Shown: positions 1 through 8,772, counted from the first letter of the stretch. The stretch is 64,000 nucleotides of DNA from Nostoc sp. 'Peltigera membranacea cyanobiont' 210A (GCF_002246015.1 NZ_NOLJ01000006.1:50132-114131); one strand, 5' to 3'. A program made the numbers and translations. The notes: generated by a model not told the origin, from the letters alone.

Positions 1-159
1 TGATAGTCGCCGATTTTGGCGTTTGAGTATATCTAAAATTCCCCCATTGGCTTTTGGTTCTTGTTGTAACTTGATAGCAGCTTCAATAGTAGAGTACATT
101 GCTGCTAAAGGTGTGCGAAACTCATGGTGCAAGACCAGATTTTGCTGAATGATTGGCAT
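1..159 (-). pseudogene. Histidine kinase fragment (HisKA H-box), cut by window edge
   Basis: The minus strand reads from an ATG at 159 to the window edge without a stop. It contains HHEFRTPLAAMYSTIEAA, a classic HisKA phosphoacceptor box (HE-x-RTPL) with the following dimerisation helix. A normal kinase has sensor or linker sequence upstream of this box; here only about ten residues precede it before the frame runs into the oppositely oriented Rieske gene, which it overlaps by about 35 bases. I infer that the 5' part of the kinase was lost by rearrangement. The catalytic ATPase domain, if present, lies beyond position 1. Confidence 0.6.
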
Positions 160-1101
160 GTAATAGCGCGATCGCAAGACCTCCAACCTGGAACAGTTCT
201 GCACAAGCGCTTATTAGGCTCAAATATAGTGCTTTGGCATAATGGCGACAAAGTTTTAGCTTGGCAAGACGTTTGCCCTCATCGTGGTGCCCGTCTTTCT
301 CTAGGATATGTCAACAAAGAGACTCTTGTTTGTCCCTACCACGGTTTAGCCTTTAATAGCGAGGGAAAATGTGTACAAGTTCCGGCTAATCCCGAACAAT
401 CGCCCCCCACCGAAGCTTGTGTTAAAACTTACCAAGTTCAAGAGCGTTACGATCTGCTCTGGGTTTGTTTAGGGACACCAAAACAAGACATAGCTCCGTT
501 TTCTGAGTGGTACGATCCGGTCTATCAAAAGATTTTCTGTGGCCCTTACTACTATCACTCTAGCCCTCTGCGGGTGCTGGAAAATTTCATCGATCCGGCA
601 CACTTCCCAATTATGCATTCGGGATTATTTGCCCACGCCAGTCGTCCTGAGTTGACGCACTATGAATTAGAGTCTCTTCCAGATAGGATTAGTTTCAAAT
701 GTGGTTTGTGGGAACTAGATTTTAATTCCGGTAATCCTCTTTCTGCACCAATGATTTTCAACACTTACGATTACCGCATTTTCCGTCCGCTAGTGGCATA
801 CTTTAAACTTGGGCCTGGAGATCGTCGTTTAAATATCTTCTATACAATTACACCAGTCGATGAAGATGAGTGCGTGGTGCAATATTGGTTAATGGTAAAC
901 AGTGTCCGCGAACTAAAAGTGGAAGTGTATCTAGATATTCAAAATAAAGTTGCTAGTCAAGATATTGCCATTGTCGAGTCCCAGCAACCCCGACGCTTAC
1001 CTTTAGATTTGCAATCAGAAGTACATTTACCGAGCGATCGCTATTCTATAGCATACCGAAAGTGGCTCAAACTACAGGGTGTTACTTTCGGCACTATTTA
1101 G
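124..1101 (+). CDS. Rieske non-heme iron oxygenase, aromatic-ring-hydroxylating alpha-subunit family
   Basis: A 325-residue oxygenase. The N-terminal Rieske [2Fe-2S] domain has C51-x-H53 (CPHRG) and C70-x2-H73 (CPYHG). The catalytic domain has the mononuclear iron motif around N154-x2-D157-x2-H160-x4-H165 (ENFIDPAHFPIMH), with a likely third ligand Asp in SQDIAIVE. This is the vanillate O-demethylase/pheophorbide-oxygenase-like class; it would hydroxylate or demethylate a small or ring substrate using electrons from a separate reductase, which is not encoded nearby. The start is supported by the family-like opening LLNDWHVIARS. The 5' end overlaps an antisense kinase scrap, so the promoter context may be recent. 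Substrate unknown. Confidence 0.88.
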   Translation: MVQDQILLNDWHVIARSQDLQPGTVLHKRLLGSNIVLWHNGDKVLAWQDVCPHRGARLSLGYVNKETLVCPYHGLAFNSEGKCVQVPANPEQSPPTEACVKTYQVQERYDLLWVCLGTPKQDIAPFSEWYDPVYQKIFCGPYYYHSSPLRVLENFIDPAHFPIMHSGLFAHASRPELTHYELESLPDRISFKCGLWELDFNSGNPLSAPMIFNTYDYRIFRPLVAYFKLGPGDRRLNIFYTITPVDEDECVVQYWLMVNSVRELKVEVYLDIQNKVASQDIAIVESQQPRRLPLDLQSEVHLPSDRYSIAYRKWLKLQGVTFGTI

Positions 1102-1182
1102 AACTTAGCGATGCTTGTCATTATGATTAAGAAAAAAGATTTAGATAAAATTAGTTTAGAAGCTAACTCCCTTAAAGATTTT

Positions 1183-1561
1183 AAAAAACGGTAGATTAGA
1201 CCTCTTGCATAAGTCGAATCGACCTCCCTTAATCACCCCGGGAGCAACGCGAAAAAGTGAGATCCTCGTGAAAAGAGCTTTCTTAGGCAGGGGGAGCAGG
1301 GGGAGCAGGGGGAGTGAAGAGAAAACTTTAGTATTTTTTATGACCGTTATAGCTCTAAATACACTTATTTCTTTCTCTTCCCCTGCCTCCCCTGCATCCC
1401 CTGCTCCCCCTGCTCACAAAATCGCATTGCTCCCAATCACCCCTTATAAAGGGGGGAAACTTGAAATATTGCTCCCTCCCCAATACATACGGGGAGGGTT
1501 GGGGAGGGGTGATTCAACGATTTTTGCAAGAGGTCTATTGTTAACTGCTCTACCGTTTTTT
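1183..1561. repeat. MITE-like element with two-part inverted ends
   Basis: The left end has AAAAAACGGTAGA (1183-1195) followed by TAGACCTCTTGCA (1197-1209). The right end has the reverse complements TGCAAGAGGTCTA (1525-1537) and TCTACCGTTTTTT (1549-1561). The interior is low-complexity GGGGGAGCA/CCCCTGC repeats and a fragment of a common cyanobacterial intergenic repeat (AGGGTTGGGGAGGGGTGATT). No credible gene lies inside; the only long frame reads through the low-complexity repeats. Confidence 0.6.
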
Positions 1562-1605
1562 ATGTATCTTGAATTGGCTTTCATCTCAAGGTGAATTTTG
1601 GGTAT

Positions 1606-2361
1606 TTATTGATCCACAGGTGTTAGTTTTAAAGGATACAATGGCTCAGATCCATTTAATTGCCAAATTCTAAATACCAAAACAGCAGCTACAGTTAACC
1701 ACACACAAGAAAATGATAAAGTCATTCCTGCTATAGGATTAGTTTGCCAATAAATTGCCGTCACCACAACAGCAGATAACCAAGGGCCTAAAATCACTAC
1801 AGGTACAGCAGCACCTAATCTCCGTTCGACAGTAAAAATCGTATTCCAAGTATCCCCTAAAGCCAAATGTACCACAAACAAAATTAAAGGCAATACTAAA
1901 AACTGGTGATTCATTTGCTGCCAAACCAATACAGAAGAAATTACCCGCAAAACAGCAATTATCATCCAAACTATGGGAAATACTAAAGGTGGAGGCGACC
2001 ATCTTGGTCTGATTACCTGGTCATAGGTCTGACGAGAACGGGTATTATCTAAAAGAGAAAAAATTCGAGAACGGATACTTAATACAGCAAAAAATAATCC
2101 AGTCAATAAGGTGCTAAACCAACTGGAAAAAGAATAATTGTTATCAATCAACATTACTAATTTTTCCATTCCCAATAACACGAGGCTCATGACTAATATT
2201 TGTAAGATAGTCCCTAGTGTATAAACTAAAACTGCTTTGATATCTAGTTCTTGTGTAGTCGCTATTGATGTGTTTAGAGACTGTTGTTGATTCCCAGATT
2301 TTACCCCCATCACTGTATTAACAAACTGTTCAACTATTCCACTATTGTTGGATTTATTCAT
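1606..2361 (-). CDS. TspO/MBR-family integral membrane protein
   Basis: A 251-residue membrane protein. The first ~40 residues are polar, followed by two extra hydrophobic segments (about 45-65 and 78-95). The C-terminal ~135 residues match the TspO/MBR (tryptophan-rich sensory protein) fold: RPRWSPPPLVFPIVW, then GDTWNTIFTVERRLG, then several transmembrane segments. TspO proteins bind tetrapyrroles and other lipophilic ligands and modulate stress responses. Family members are usually ~160 residues, so this one has an N-terminal extension. The gene stands alone, divergent from the SH3-like gene at 2518. Family assignment is good; ligand and role are inferred. Confidence 0.75.
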   Translation of the reverse strand: MNKSNNSGIVEQFVNTVMGVKSGNQQQSLNTSIATTQELDIKAVLVYTLGTILQILVMSLVLLGMEKLVMLIDNNYSFSSWFSTLLTGLFFAVLSIRSRIFSLLDNTRSRQTYDQVIRPRWSPPPLVFPIVWMIIAVLRVISSVLVWQQMNHQFLVLPLILFVVHLALGDTWNTIFTVERRLGAAVPVVILGPWLSAVVVTAIYWQTNPIAGMTLSFSCVWLTVAAVLVFRIWQLNGSEPLYPLKLTPVDQ

Positions 2362-2517
2362 AATTAAGAGATGGCGCGTAGTTGGTAATTAGTAGTAATA
2401 AGTCATTATATGATATTCTAATAGTTAAAAATAATTTGGTTAGGCTCTTTTAACATCAGAGTTTATAAGTTCCGAATCTAATGTACAGTCTCTCATAACT
2501 GATATTGAGGAAAAAAC

Positions 2518-3135
2518 GTGAAATTTCAGAAGTTATTGTATATTTTTACTCTCGTAAATATTGCTACGTTTGCTCTGAGTGTACCTGTATTTGCTCAAAT
2601 CGCGCAGACTCCCTTTAATTCTGCACAGTCAAATTGTCGTGCAACTAAAGTAAATACTCCAATTTTCAAAGAACCTTCAACATCATCCCATACTATCAGA
2701 ATATTGTCGGCAAAAACAAGGATTACTTTAGCATACATCCCAGTTAGTGGAGATAGATTTGTCAGAATTAAAGCTCCGACTTCAGGGTTTATTCAAACTG
2801 CTGTACTGAGATTTTGTCAGCCGAATAACAACGCTCAAAATGTATCGAGTAAACCTACTATTGGCAGTGTATGTCGGCAAATTGTACGACAGGAAACTAT
2901 ACGTCGCCAACCAAGTACAAAAGAACCTTTTATTACAACACTTTATCCAAACACAGTTGTGTTCGTGAACTTGGTTACAGGTAATATAGTTAAGTCATAT
3001 AAATCTGAAAATTACATTTGGGTAGAAATCAACCTTTCCAGAAGTTTCCCTGGAGAATTATCTGGTAATGGTTGGATAGTCAATACTGACTTAGTAAATA
3101 CTCCTGGATTAAGCAGTCTGGCTTATTGTAGTTAG
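2518..3135 (+). CDS. Secreted SH3-like domain protein
   Basis: A 205-residue protein starting at GTG, with a Sec signal peptide (hydrophobic core followed by VPVFAQ, cleavage about residue 26). The mature part has two bacterial-SH3-like modules, each beginning with a cysteine-containing strand (NCRATKVNTPIFKEPS and VCRQIVRQETIRRQPS) and ending in a G(F/W)I-type strand followed by another cysteine (RFCQ, AYCS). Two intramolecular disulfides are therefore likely. Such proteins act in the periplasm or at the cell surface, often binding peptidoglycan or metals. No specific function can be given. Confidence 0.7.
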   Translation: MKFQKLLYIFTLVNIATFALSVPVFAQIAQTPFNSAQSNCRATKVNTPIFKEPSTSSHTIRILSAKTRITLAYIPVSGDRFVRIKAPTSGFIQTAVLRFCQPNNNAQNVSSKPTIGSVCRQIVRQETIRRQPSTKEPFITTLYPNTVVFVNLVTGNIVKSYKSENYIWVEINLSRSFPGELSGNGWIVNTDLVNTPGLSSLAYCS

Positions 3136-3200
3136 TAGCTTATTTCGCTTAATATATCCACCCAGCATGAGTTTGTCCATCCACTAGGGTCGTGCCTCTA

Positions 3201-3509
3201 TCACTTAGTTTGGTTCAATGTTTTTTCCACCTGACAAAGAGCGAAGCGATCGCTCTGGTATGGATGCGTTTGCAAATAATCTTGTACCCAGATACAACCA
3301 TAGTGCAATATCTGGTTAATATCCAAAACCCAATCTAGTTGCCAGAGAATCACAACATCATCTAATCCGGCAGATGCTAGCAGTGTGCGTCTAGTTTTAG
3401 TAGCAGGATAAAAGGCAACATCCAACGCTCGTTCTTCATGTCCTTCCAGAGTAGTGAGTAGAGTACCATCCAGTTTCCAGAGTTTCTCCTGACTGTCTAA
3501 TCGGTATAT
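3201..3509 (-). pseudogene. C-terminal remnant of a WD40-repeat protein
   Basis: The frame reads EKLWKLDGTLLTTLEGHEERALDVAFYP and then LLASAGLDDVVILWQLD, the last blade and a half of a WD40 propeller (GH...D-x-x-x-x-LW dipeptides). It ends with the short tail cyanobacterial WD40 proteins carry (INQILHYGCIWVQDYLQTHP). Upstream the frame stops at about 3510, inside a palindromic element, so the rest of the propeller is gone. An internal ATG at 3425 could start a 74-residue product, but half a blade would not fold. Confidence 0.65.
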
Positions 3510-3583
3510 TTAAGCTTATCGACTAAGAATTTTGTTAGGATTCAAGCTTTCAAATTTGTTTTATATACCAATCAGACAGTCAG
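3489..3583. repeat. 95-bp inverted-repeat element (MITE-like)
   Basis: CTGACTGTCTAATCGGTATA (3489-3508) and its near-perfect inverse (3564-3583, 18 of 20 positions) flank an AT-rich centre containing AAGCTT twice. The left arm supplies the stop that truncates the WD40 remnant. Confidence 0.6.
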
Positions 3584-3602
3584 ATATTCTAAATCCTTAA
3601 TC

Positions 3603-3815
3603 TTAAGGTCTGTTGTCCGCTTCTACCCTAATCCTCTCACGAGGACAGCGCCAATTTGCACCACTCGAACCACCAAGACCAACGTTTGTGCAACCTTGGG
3701 CTTGCATTGCATCGTCTGAGACATTCTCAGGCTTGTAGAATCGCCAACGACCTTTATCATCTGGCCCTGACTCAGCACTGAGTATTGTAATATTTGTGTG
3801 CAGAAAAGCTTTAAG
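3603..3815 (-). pseudogene. Orphan reading-frame fragment, family not recognised
   Basis: This minus-strand frame is open between stops and has protein-like composition: HTNITILSAESGPDDKGRWR, then FYKPENVSDDAMQAQG, then two cysteines and many glycines (NVGLGGSSGANWRCPRERIR), ending EADNRP-stop. No ATG exists before the DDAM segment, so it looks like the 3' end of a lost gene. I cannot name the family. Confidence 0.3.
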
Positions 3816-3955
3816 CTAATCAAATATCATAGTCAAGCTGTTAGCTGTTATTTTTCTCTAAATCTCAACATTGAACAAACCATTTTCAATTCAAAAGTTT
3901 TGCACGGAGAACTAATCTAAACTCCAGTAACAAAACCCTCCAAGATAACAAGTCT

Positions 3956-4015
3956 ATGAAATTGAAAACCCTGAAATTTTTGATGCTCACAGCAATCTCT
4001 GCGAGTTCTCTATGA
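3956..4015 (+). CDS. 19-residue signal-peptide-like leader overlapping mscS start
   Basis: ATG at 3956 opens a 19-codon frame (MKLKTLKFLMLTAISASSL) that looks like the first part of a secretion signal. Its TGA (4013-4015) overlaps the ATG of the MscS gene (4012-4014) in an ATGA arrangement. It is either the surviving 5' end of a truncated secreted-protein gene or a leader that couples translation into mscS. Confidence 0.35.
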   Translation: MKLKTLKFLMLTAISASSL

Positions 4016-5874
4016 TTATACTCTCGTTTAATCGCTTGCAGCGTCTAACAATTCGGTTTGTGCTAATCATTGTGGTGACGATCGCAATGGTGTTTGGCTG
4101 GGGTGCGATCGCCTACAGTCAACTGCCCTCGTCACCCACCGCCGCTTCTAACGATCCGCACAAACCGCCTAAAGGCGTCACCCGTCTCGGTGAATATGAA
4201 ATTGCCGACGTGAATTCACCACTAGACAAAAACCTTTTATTTAAGGTTGTCTCTCCCACTGTTTTTAATCGCGACGAACCGCCAGAGGGAAGTCTTCCTG
4301 TGGAAGTACGTGCTGAAGAAATTACGCAACGGCTGATGCGAGCGCTCGATAGAGCCGACAAAGCCAAACAAACTCCTATAATTTCTGTTGCCACCCTGAA
4401 TAACCGCCTAATCCTCCAGCTCAATGACAATCAAATGACCCGTTCTTTAAGGCTGGTGACAGTGACAGAGCCAGATGCTGACTATCATGGGAAAACACTG
4501 GAGGAATTGGCCCAGGAGTGGCAAAAAATATTACAAGCAGAAGTGGAACGCATCGAGCGACTCTTCTCACCTAAGGTATTGTCTCAACGGGTTGGGCAGG
4601 CACTACAAATCAGCATCGGCTTGGTGTTGGGCAGTGTTGTCTTATGGTTCCTGCGGCGAACTCTAATTCGCAAACAGACGGTATTGCAAGCTCGTTATCA
4701 AGAGCATATAGCTGAGGCAAAACAGGCTGCGGTCAAACGCTCTCAGGCAGAAATATCGGCCAATATTCAGGCAATCGACACCAGCGAACCAGAGGCACAC
4801 ACCATCGCCCACCAGCGATCGCAATTTCTAGAAATCATCCAGCGACAGTTTACTCTCAAGCGCCAACTGGGGATCTATTCTTTTCTCACCTTGCTACTGT
4901 TTTGGGCGTTTATTCTCGTATGGTACATCGGGATTGTGGTAATCATGTCTCGCGTCCCCTACCTGATGAGATGGTGGAGTGACGCTTTAGCCCGTCCCCT
5001 CGCGCTGCTGATTATTTGGTTTTTCATCAGTGTTGTGATTCGTATTGGCAAAAGCTTAATTGACTACATCACCGATGTCTGGACAACCCATCCCTCTCTC
5101 CCTTTGAGTGAAACTCAACGGATTGCCCTGCGATCTGCAACAGTTTCCGGGGCACTAAAAGGATTAATCACCTTTGTTTTCATTACCTTCGGTATCTTGC
5201 GGACTCTAGACATTTTTAATGTACCCACTAGTTCAATTTTGGCAGGGGGTGCTGTTATCGGTATTGCAATTTCCCTTGGTTCCCAAAGTTTGATGAAAGA
5301 TTTGGTCAATGGGTGCTTAATTTTGATGGAGGATCAATTTGCTGTGGGAGATGTGATTGAGATTGGGAATAAAAGCGGACTGGTGGAAAATCTCAACCTA
5401 CGCGTGACTCAACTACGCAATGGCGAAGGTAAGTTAATTACCATTCCTAATAGCAATATCACTGATGTCAACAACTTAACCCGCCTTTGGTCGCGGGTAG
5501 ACTTTTCTATTGTGGTGGCCTATGAAAACGACCCGAAGTATGTTTTAGAGATTCTCAGGCAAGTATCCCAGCAATTGTATAGCGAACCAGAATGGCGCGA
5601 TCGCCTGCTAGAATTGCCCGAAGTGCTGGGGATTGATGACCTCTCACACACAGGTATGTTAGTGCGCGTCTGGATTAAAACGGCACCAATGGAACAATGG
5701 TATGTGGGGCGAGAGTTCCGTCTACGGGTGCGGCTAGCCTTTGAAGCAAACAATATCCAGATCGGCAGACCGCAATGGATCAGTTACAACACTGATTTGG
5801 ATGTATCTATAGCAAAGGATGCATTCATTAGACTTATCCAAAAATCTGAAATGTTTACTATACAATGCTTTTAG
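4012..5874 (+). CDS. MscS-family mechanosensitive channel
   Basis: A 620-residue channel with an N-terminal signal or first TM, a ~150-residue periplasmic region, then several TM helices and the MscS core. The pore-lining helix region is around SSILAGGAVIGIAISLGSQS, followed by the beta-domain (VGDVIEIGNKSGLVENLNLR, TIPNSNITDVNNLTR) and a C-terminal alpha/beta domain. Channels of this class open under membrane tension and release solutes on hypo-osmotic shock. The final ~20 residues (IAKDAFIRLIQKSEMFTIQC) do not look conserved and stop about 50 bases from the putative IS end, so the tail may have been altered by the insertion. Confidence 0.85.
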   Translation: MIILSFNRLQRLTIRFVLIIVVTIAMVFGWGAIAYSQLPSSPTAASNDPHKPPKGVTRLGEYEIADVNSPLDKNLLFKVVSPTVFNRDEPPEGSLPVEVRAEEITQRLMRALDRADKAKQTPIISVATLNNRLILQLNDNQMTRSLRLVTVTEPDADYHGKTLEELAQEWQKILQAEVERIERLFSPKVLSQRVGQALQISIGLVLGSVVLWFLRRTLIRKQTVLQARYQEHIAEAKQAAVKRSQAEISANIQAIDTSEPEAHTIAHQRSQFLEIIQRQFTLKRQLGIYSFLTLLLFWAFILVWYIGIVVIMSRVPYLMRWWSDALARPLALLIIWFFISVVIRIGKSLIDYITDVWTTHPSLPLSETQRIALRSATVSGALKGLITFVFITFGILRTLDIFNVPTSSILAGGAVIGIAISLGSQSLMKDLVNGCLILMEDQFAVGDVIEIGNKSGLVENLNLRVTQLRNGEGKLITIPNSNITDVNNLTRLWSRVDFSIVVAYENDPKYVLEILRQVSQQLYSEPEWRDRLLELPEVLGIDDLSHTGMLVRVWIKTAPMEQWYVGREFRLRVRLAFEANNIQIGRPQWISYNTDLDVSIAKDAFIRLIQKSEMFTIQCF

Positions 5875-5923
5875 CGATTTTAATGGCTTGCGATCGCTTG
5901 CGCTTGGTGGACGCAAGAATAAG

Positions 5924-6963
5924 GCTTTAGGGGAATTAATCGAGCTAATTTATCAGTTAGCAAGGAAAAGATAGAAAGAGTGAAAATTTATTTTTTCCCG
6001 ATAAACTCAATTATTAACAGATAAAAACCATGAGCAATTAAGTCGCAATCTGACAAGTCCACATACTGCCATTATTACCCGATTATAGCGATGACGAGAT
6101 AAACGAAATTTCTCACTCGCTACTCGAAATATTTTCACTCGACATATCATGTGTTCAACACCAATTCTCCGTGAAGATAATTGTTTATTCTGTTCTTTTT
6201 GCAGTTGTGAAATCTCTGATTTTTTGGGTTTTTTATGTGGTGTAGTAATTGCATTATCTCCGATATAAGCTTTGTCACCAATAAACTTTTGTTCAACATT
6301 GAATTTATGCCGTGTTTCTCGAAATAAACCTATATCGCTTGTTTTACCTAATTTACCAACATATACATCAACAATATCTTCTCCCTTTGGCAGCACAATA
6401 AACTGATTTTTTAGAGTGTGCATTTTTTTCTTACCAGAATAATATTGTTTCTGGTTTTGGTAGTCCATAGGTCTTTCTATGGCTTGCTCTGCGCTATCTA
6501 CAATTAATTCGTATTCACCAAGTATTTTACGTAAATTTTGATATTTTTTGCTATCTTTTTCTACTTCTTCTATTTGAGAGGCTGGTAAAACTTCTCTTAA
6601 AATTTCTACCCAATAATTAAATGTATCATTAGCTTTTGTTTTGGAGATGTCAAAGAGTAAACCTAATATTTCAAAAATTGGTTTTTGTCTAAGATAAATT
6701 AGGCATAAGCAGATCCCTTCTTTTGAAGATATCTCCGGTTTTCGTCCACCCCCAGGGGCAATAATACGAGTTTTATTCCTTTCGATTTCTGCACGTTTTT
6801 CTAAATGGCATTTTTCCGCTAAACTTACTAATGCTAAAAATTGCTCATAATCAATACCGATTAATCGCTTTGCTTCTTGCGGATGTGATTCAATTCTTGC
6901 CAGAGGACTTGTCATTATTCAATATACATATTTCTTAATTCTTGGTTGATTATCCCACAAAGC
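5924..6963. mobile_element. IS5-superfamily insertion sequence (ends tentative)
   Basis: A single transposase gene with short flanks. A weak imperfect inverted pair, GCTTTAGGGGAATTAATCG (5924-5942) and the inverse of TTGATTATCCCACAAAGC (6946-6963), may mark the ends, giving ~1.04 kb, a normal size for this superfamily. Target-site duplications were not resolved. Confidence 0.5.
6007..6915 (-). CDS. IS5-family transposase (DDE)
   Basis: A full-length 302-residue transposase. An N-terminal helix-turn-helix region (about 60-105: SSKEGICLCLIYLRQKPIFE) is followed by an RNase H-like catalytic core with a complete DDE triad: D140 (LIVDSAEQ), D214 (IGDKAYIGD) and E254 (RRIGVEHMICRVK). No frameshift or internal stop is visible, so it may be active. 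It sits between the mscS 3' end and a repeat-rich spacer. Confidence 0.88.
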   Translation of the reverse strand: MTSPLARIESHPQEAKRLIGIDYEQFLALVSLAEKCHLEKRAEIERNKTRIIAPGGGRKPEISSKEGICLCLIYLRQKPIFEILGLLFDISKTKANDTFNYWVEILREVLPASQIEEVEKDSKKYQNLRKILGEYELIVDSAEQAIERPMDYQNQKQYYSGKKKMHTLKNQFIVLPKGEDIVDVYVGKLGKTSDIGLFRETRHKFNVEQKFIGDKAYIGDNAITTPHKKPKKSEISQLQKEQNKQLSSRRIGVEHMICRVKIFRVASEKFRLSRHRYNRVIMAVCGLVRLRLNCSWFLSVNN

Positions 6964-7084
6964 TTATATTAAGGATAGGTCTATTGACTCCAAACAGGAG
7001 GATCTACAGTAAAACTCTGGAAAATCAATTGTGAGGCAGAAATACATCGCGCATTTCGATGGATATCGATGTCATTCCCGAATT

Positions 7085-7219
7085 ATATCATGTCCGCTTG
7101 ATTACTTACTAAACCCCAAGAACCCCACCCCGCCAAAGCTGCGCTTTGTCTCCCCTCCCGAAGAGCGGTCAGGGGTGCAATGACTGTGGGAATCATAACT
7201 AATTATGCGGACATGATAT
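7085..7219. repeat. ATATCATGTCCGC element, copy A
   Basis: 135 bp with perfect 13-bp terminal inverted repeats (ATATCATGTCCGC / GCGGACATGATAT) that continue imperfectly for about 30 bp. The interior includes CCCCACCCCGCCAAAGCT and TGCAATGACTGTGGGAAT. Two more copies flank the CHASE2 kinase gene. It encodes nothing and is probably mobilised in trans. Confidence 0.75.
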
Positions 7220-7263
7220 TAATCTGTGCTGAAAAATTTTTCCGCAATCGTAACTATTTCCCC

Positions 7264-7394
7264 TAAGTAAGTCGGTGCAATAAAACCAAACTATGTAAAC
7301 AAAAGTAAATAAAGCTCAAACTCTTTCTCCCCCTGCCCCCTGCTCCCTGCCCCCTGCCTTATTGCAACAATAATTATTTACGCCGACCTACTTA
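7264..7394. repeat. 131-bp MITE-like element with CCTGC tandem core
   Basis: The ends TAAGTAAGTCGGTGCA (7264-7279) and TACGCCGACCTACTTA (7379-7394) are imperfect inverse copies of each other. The interior contains the tandem CCCCCTGCCCCCTGCTCC seen in many cyanobacterial spacers. With copy A it fills most of the gap between the IS and the Nif11 remnant. Confidence 0.5.
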
Positions 7395-7490
7395 ATTCTC
7401 CCGTATTTCTTTCTAAATTCAAATCAGAAAAGCAGAGAACACCGCCCCAAACAAGCGCGCAATCTCTGCTGTACAAATAAGTCAATAAAA

Positions 7491-7649
7491 ATGGAGAACA
7501 AACCTATGCTACACCAAATTAAATAATTGCTGCAAAACGCACAATTACAACAGCAAATAAAAGCAGCAGCTAACCAAGCAGAAGCTATCAAATTGATAGC
7601 GATCGCGAGTGCAGAGAAAGGTTATAACTTCACAGGTGAAGCTTTTTAG
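7491..7649 (+). pseudogene. Nif11-type leader peptide remnant
   Basis: ATG at 7491 (also 7506, in-frame) is followed after MENKPMLHQIK by a TAA. The same frame then reads LLQNAQLQQQIKAAANQAEA followed by IKLIAIASAEKGYNFTGEAF and a stop. The second part matches the Nif11 domain pattern (L...L...IKAA......KLIA...GYNFT-E), known in nitrogen-fixation-associated proteins and as the leader of Nif11-derived RiPP precursors. With the stop the N-terminal helix is separated from the rest, so it is most likely a pseudogene unless a TTG after the stop serves as start. No core peptide or modification enzyme is visible. Confidence 0.5.
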
Positions 7650-7784
7650 ATCCAACTTTTCCAATATTTGAATTTGGATAATTTCCATACTTGGTACTGC
7701 GGTTTAACACAGAAATAGATGCTGCACAACACAATACTGCTCGGTTAAAGGGAAAAGCTAAATAGAGCAAATCTGTTTAATACT

Positions 7785-8462
7785 TTACTCCCGTTCAAAG
7801 ACAAAAATAATGGAAATTAGTTTATTTGTCTTAGGATCGGATGGCTCATATAAATTTAGCAATCGGTAATTCAAAGCATGGAATTCGTCGATCCATGATT
7901 CCAGGGTTCTGAAATACCAAGGAGTAGGGTAGAATGGTCGATCTGCATTTGGTTGCCATGAAGTTTCGCGCCACCCATTGGAGTATGTAGAGTCACCACA
8001 AGCAATTATCGGGTGAAGTGTTTGAATGATTATTTTGCCTTTGTCTTCTAACAGACTATGACCTGCCTTAGCGATCTCATCAAGAGCGCATTCGCCTAAA
8101 ATTGAAAAGTTGCAAATCAAGCAAGAGAAATAGTTAATTGTGCTAAATCTTTGTGATGCAAGATCCGAGTACGAACAAACAACAAAACGAGAATCACCAC
8201 TATCCTTTGCTGTCTCGATGAGATCGGCGCAAAAATCAACACCCCAGCCATCAATTCCTAAAGAAAAAAGCTGTCGAGACAACCATCCCTCACCGCATCC
8301 AATATCTAAGAATGTTTTTGGATTAAGTTGGGTTATTGCTTTAACTATAGCGGCATCTGTGGCGATCGCACGGCTTTCAATTTGTTGATTACGAATTGCT
8401 TGTGTCCATAATTTAGCATTCATCTGCCATGAGTCAAGGATTCGTTTTTCATTCTCGTCCAT
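7785..8462 (-). CDS. Class I SAM-dependent methyltransferase
   Basis: About 225 residues. SAM-binding motif I is FLDIGCGEGWLSRQL, followed by an acidic post-I strand (GWGVDFCADLI), a motif around FSCLICNFSILGE, and a C-terminal region (IIIQTLHP, WIDEFHALNYRLL) typical of small-molecule methyltransferases. I prefer the start at ATG 8462 (MDENEKRILDSW) to the one at 8489, because the first nine residues of the longer form look non-conserved. Substrate unknown. Confidence 0.75.
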   Translation of the reverse strand: MDENEKRILDSWQMNAKLWTQAIRNQQIESRAIATDAAIVKAITQLNPKTFLDIGCGEGWLSRQLFSLGIDGWGVDFCADLIETAKDSGDSRFVVCSYSDLASQRFSTINYFSCLICNFSILGECALDEIAKAGHSLLEDKGKIIIQTLHPIIACGDSTYSNGWRETSWQPNADRPFYPTPWYFRTLESWIDEFHALNYRLLNLYEPSDPKTNKLISIIFVFERE

Positions 8463-8772
8463 ATAACGCCGCTCAAATAGCACGAACAATCTTCTCCTTT
8501 AAAACATAAGCGATAATGCAGCCAGATGCAGGATTTCCACTATTTCCAAGAATCGCACTTGTAACTCATGCCTATACAGGATTACAGCAATTATTTAGGT
8601 TCTATCGATTAGCGATAGTACACATGAACTCCATAGTCATTTACATTATTTAAGTATGTTCTGCCACACCAAAAAGTCAGTGCAAAAGTTTTTTGAGTCG
8701 CTGGGGAAACTGAAGGCTTTTTAGGATTTTTCGAGTTTAATAGGTAATCATATCATTAATAATTGCAACGCC

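Noticed and set aside
1111..1194. 27-codon frame after the Rieske gene (MLVIMIKKKDLDKISLEANS...)
   Set aside because: Ends inside the repeat terminus and has no recognisable family; too short to support.
1205..1594. Possible 129-residue gene
   Set aside because: It reads through GGGGAGCA/CCCCTGC low-complexity repeats inside an inverted-repeat element; composition is not protein-like.
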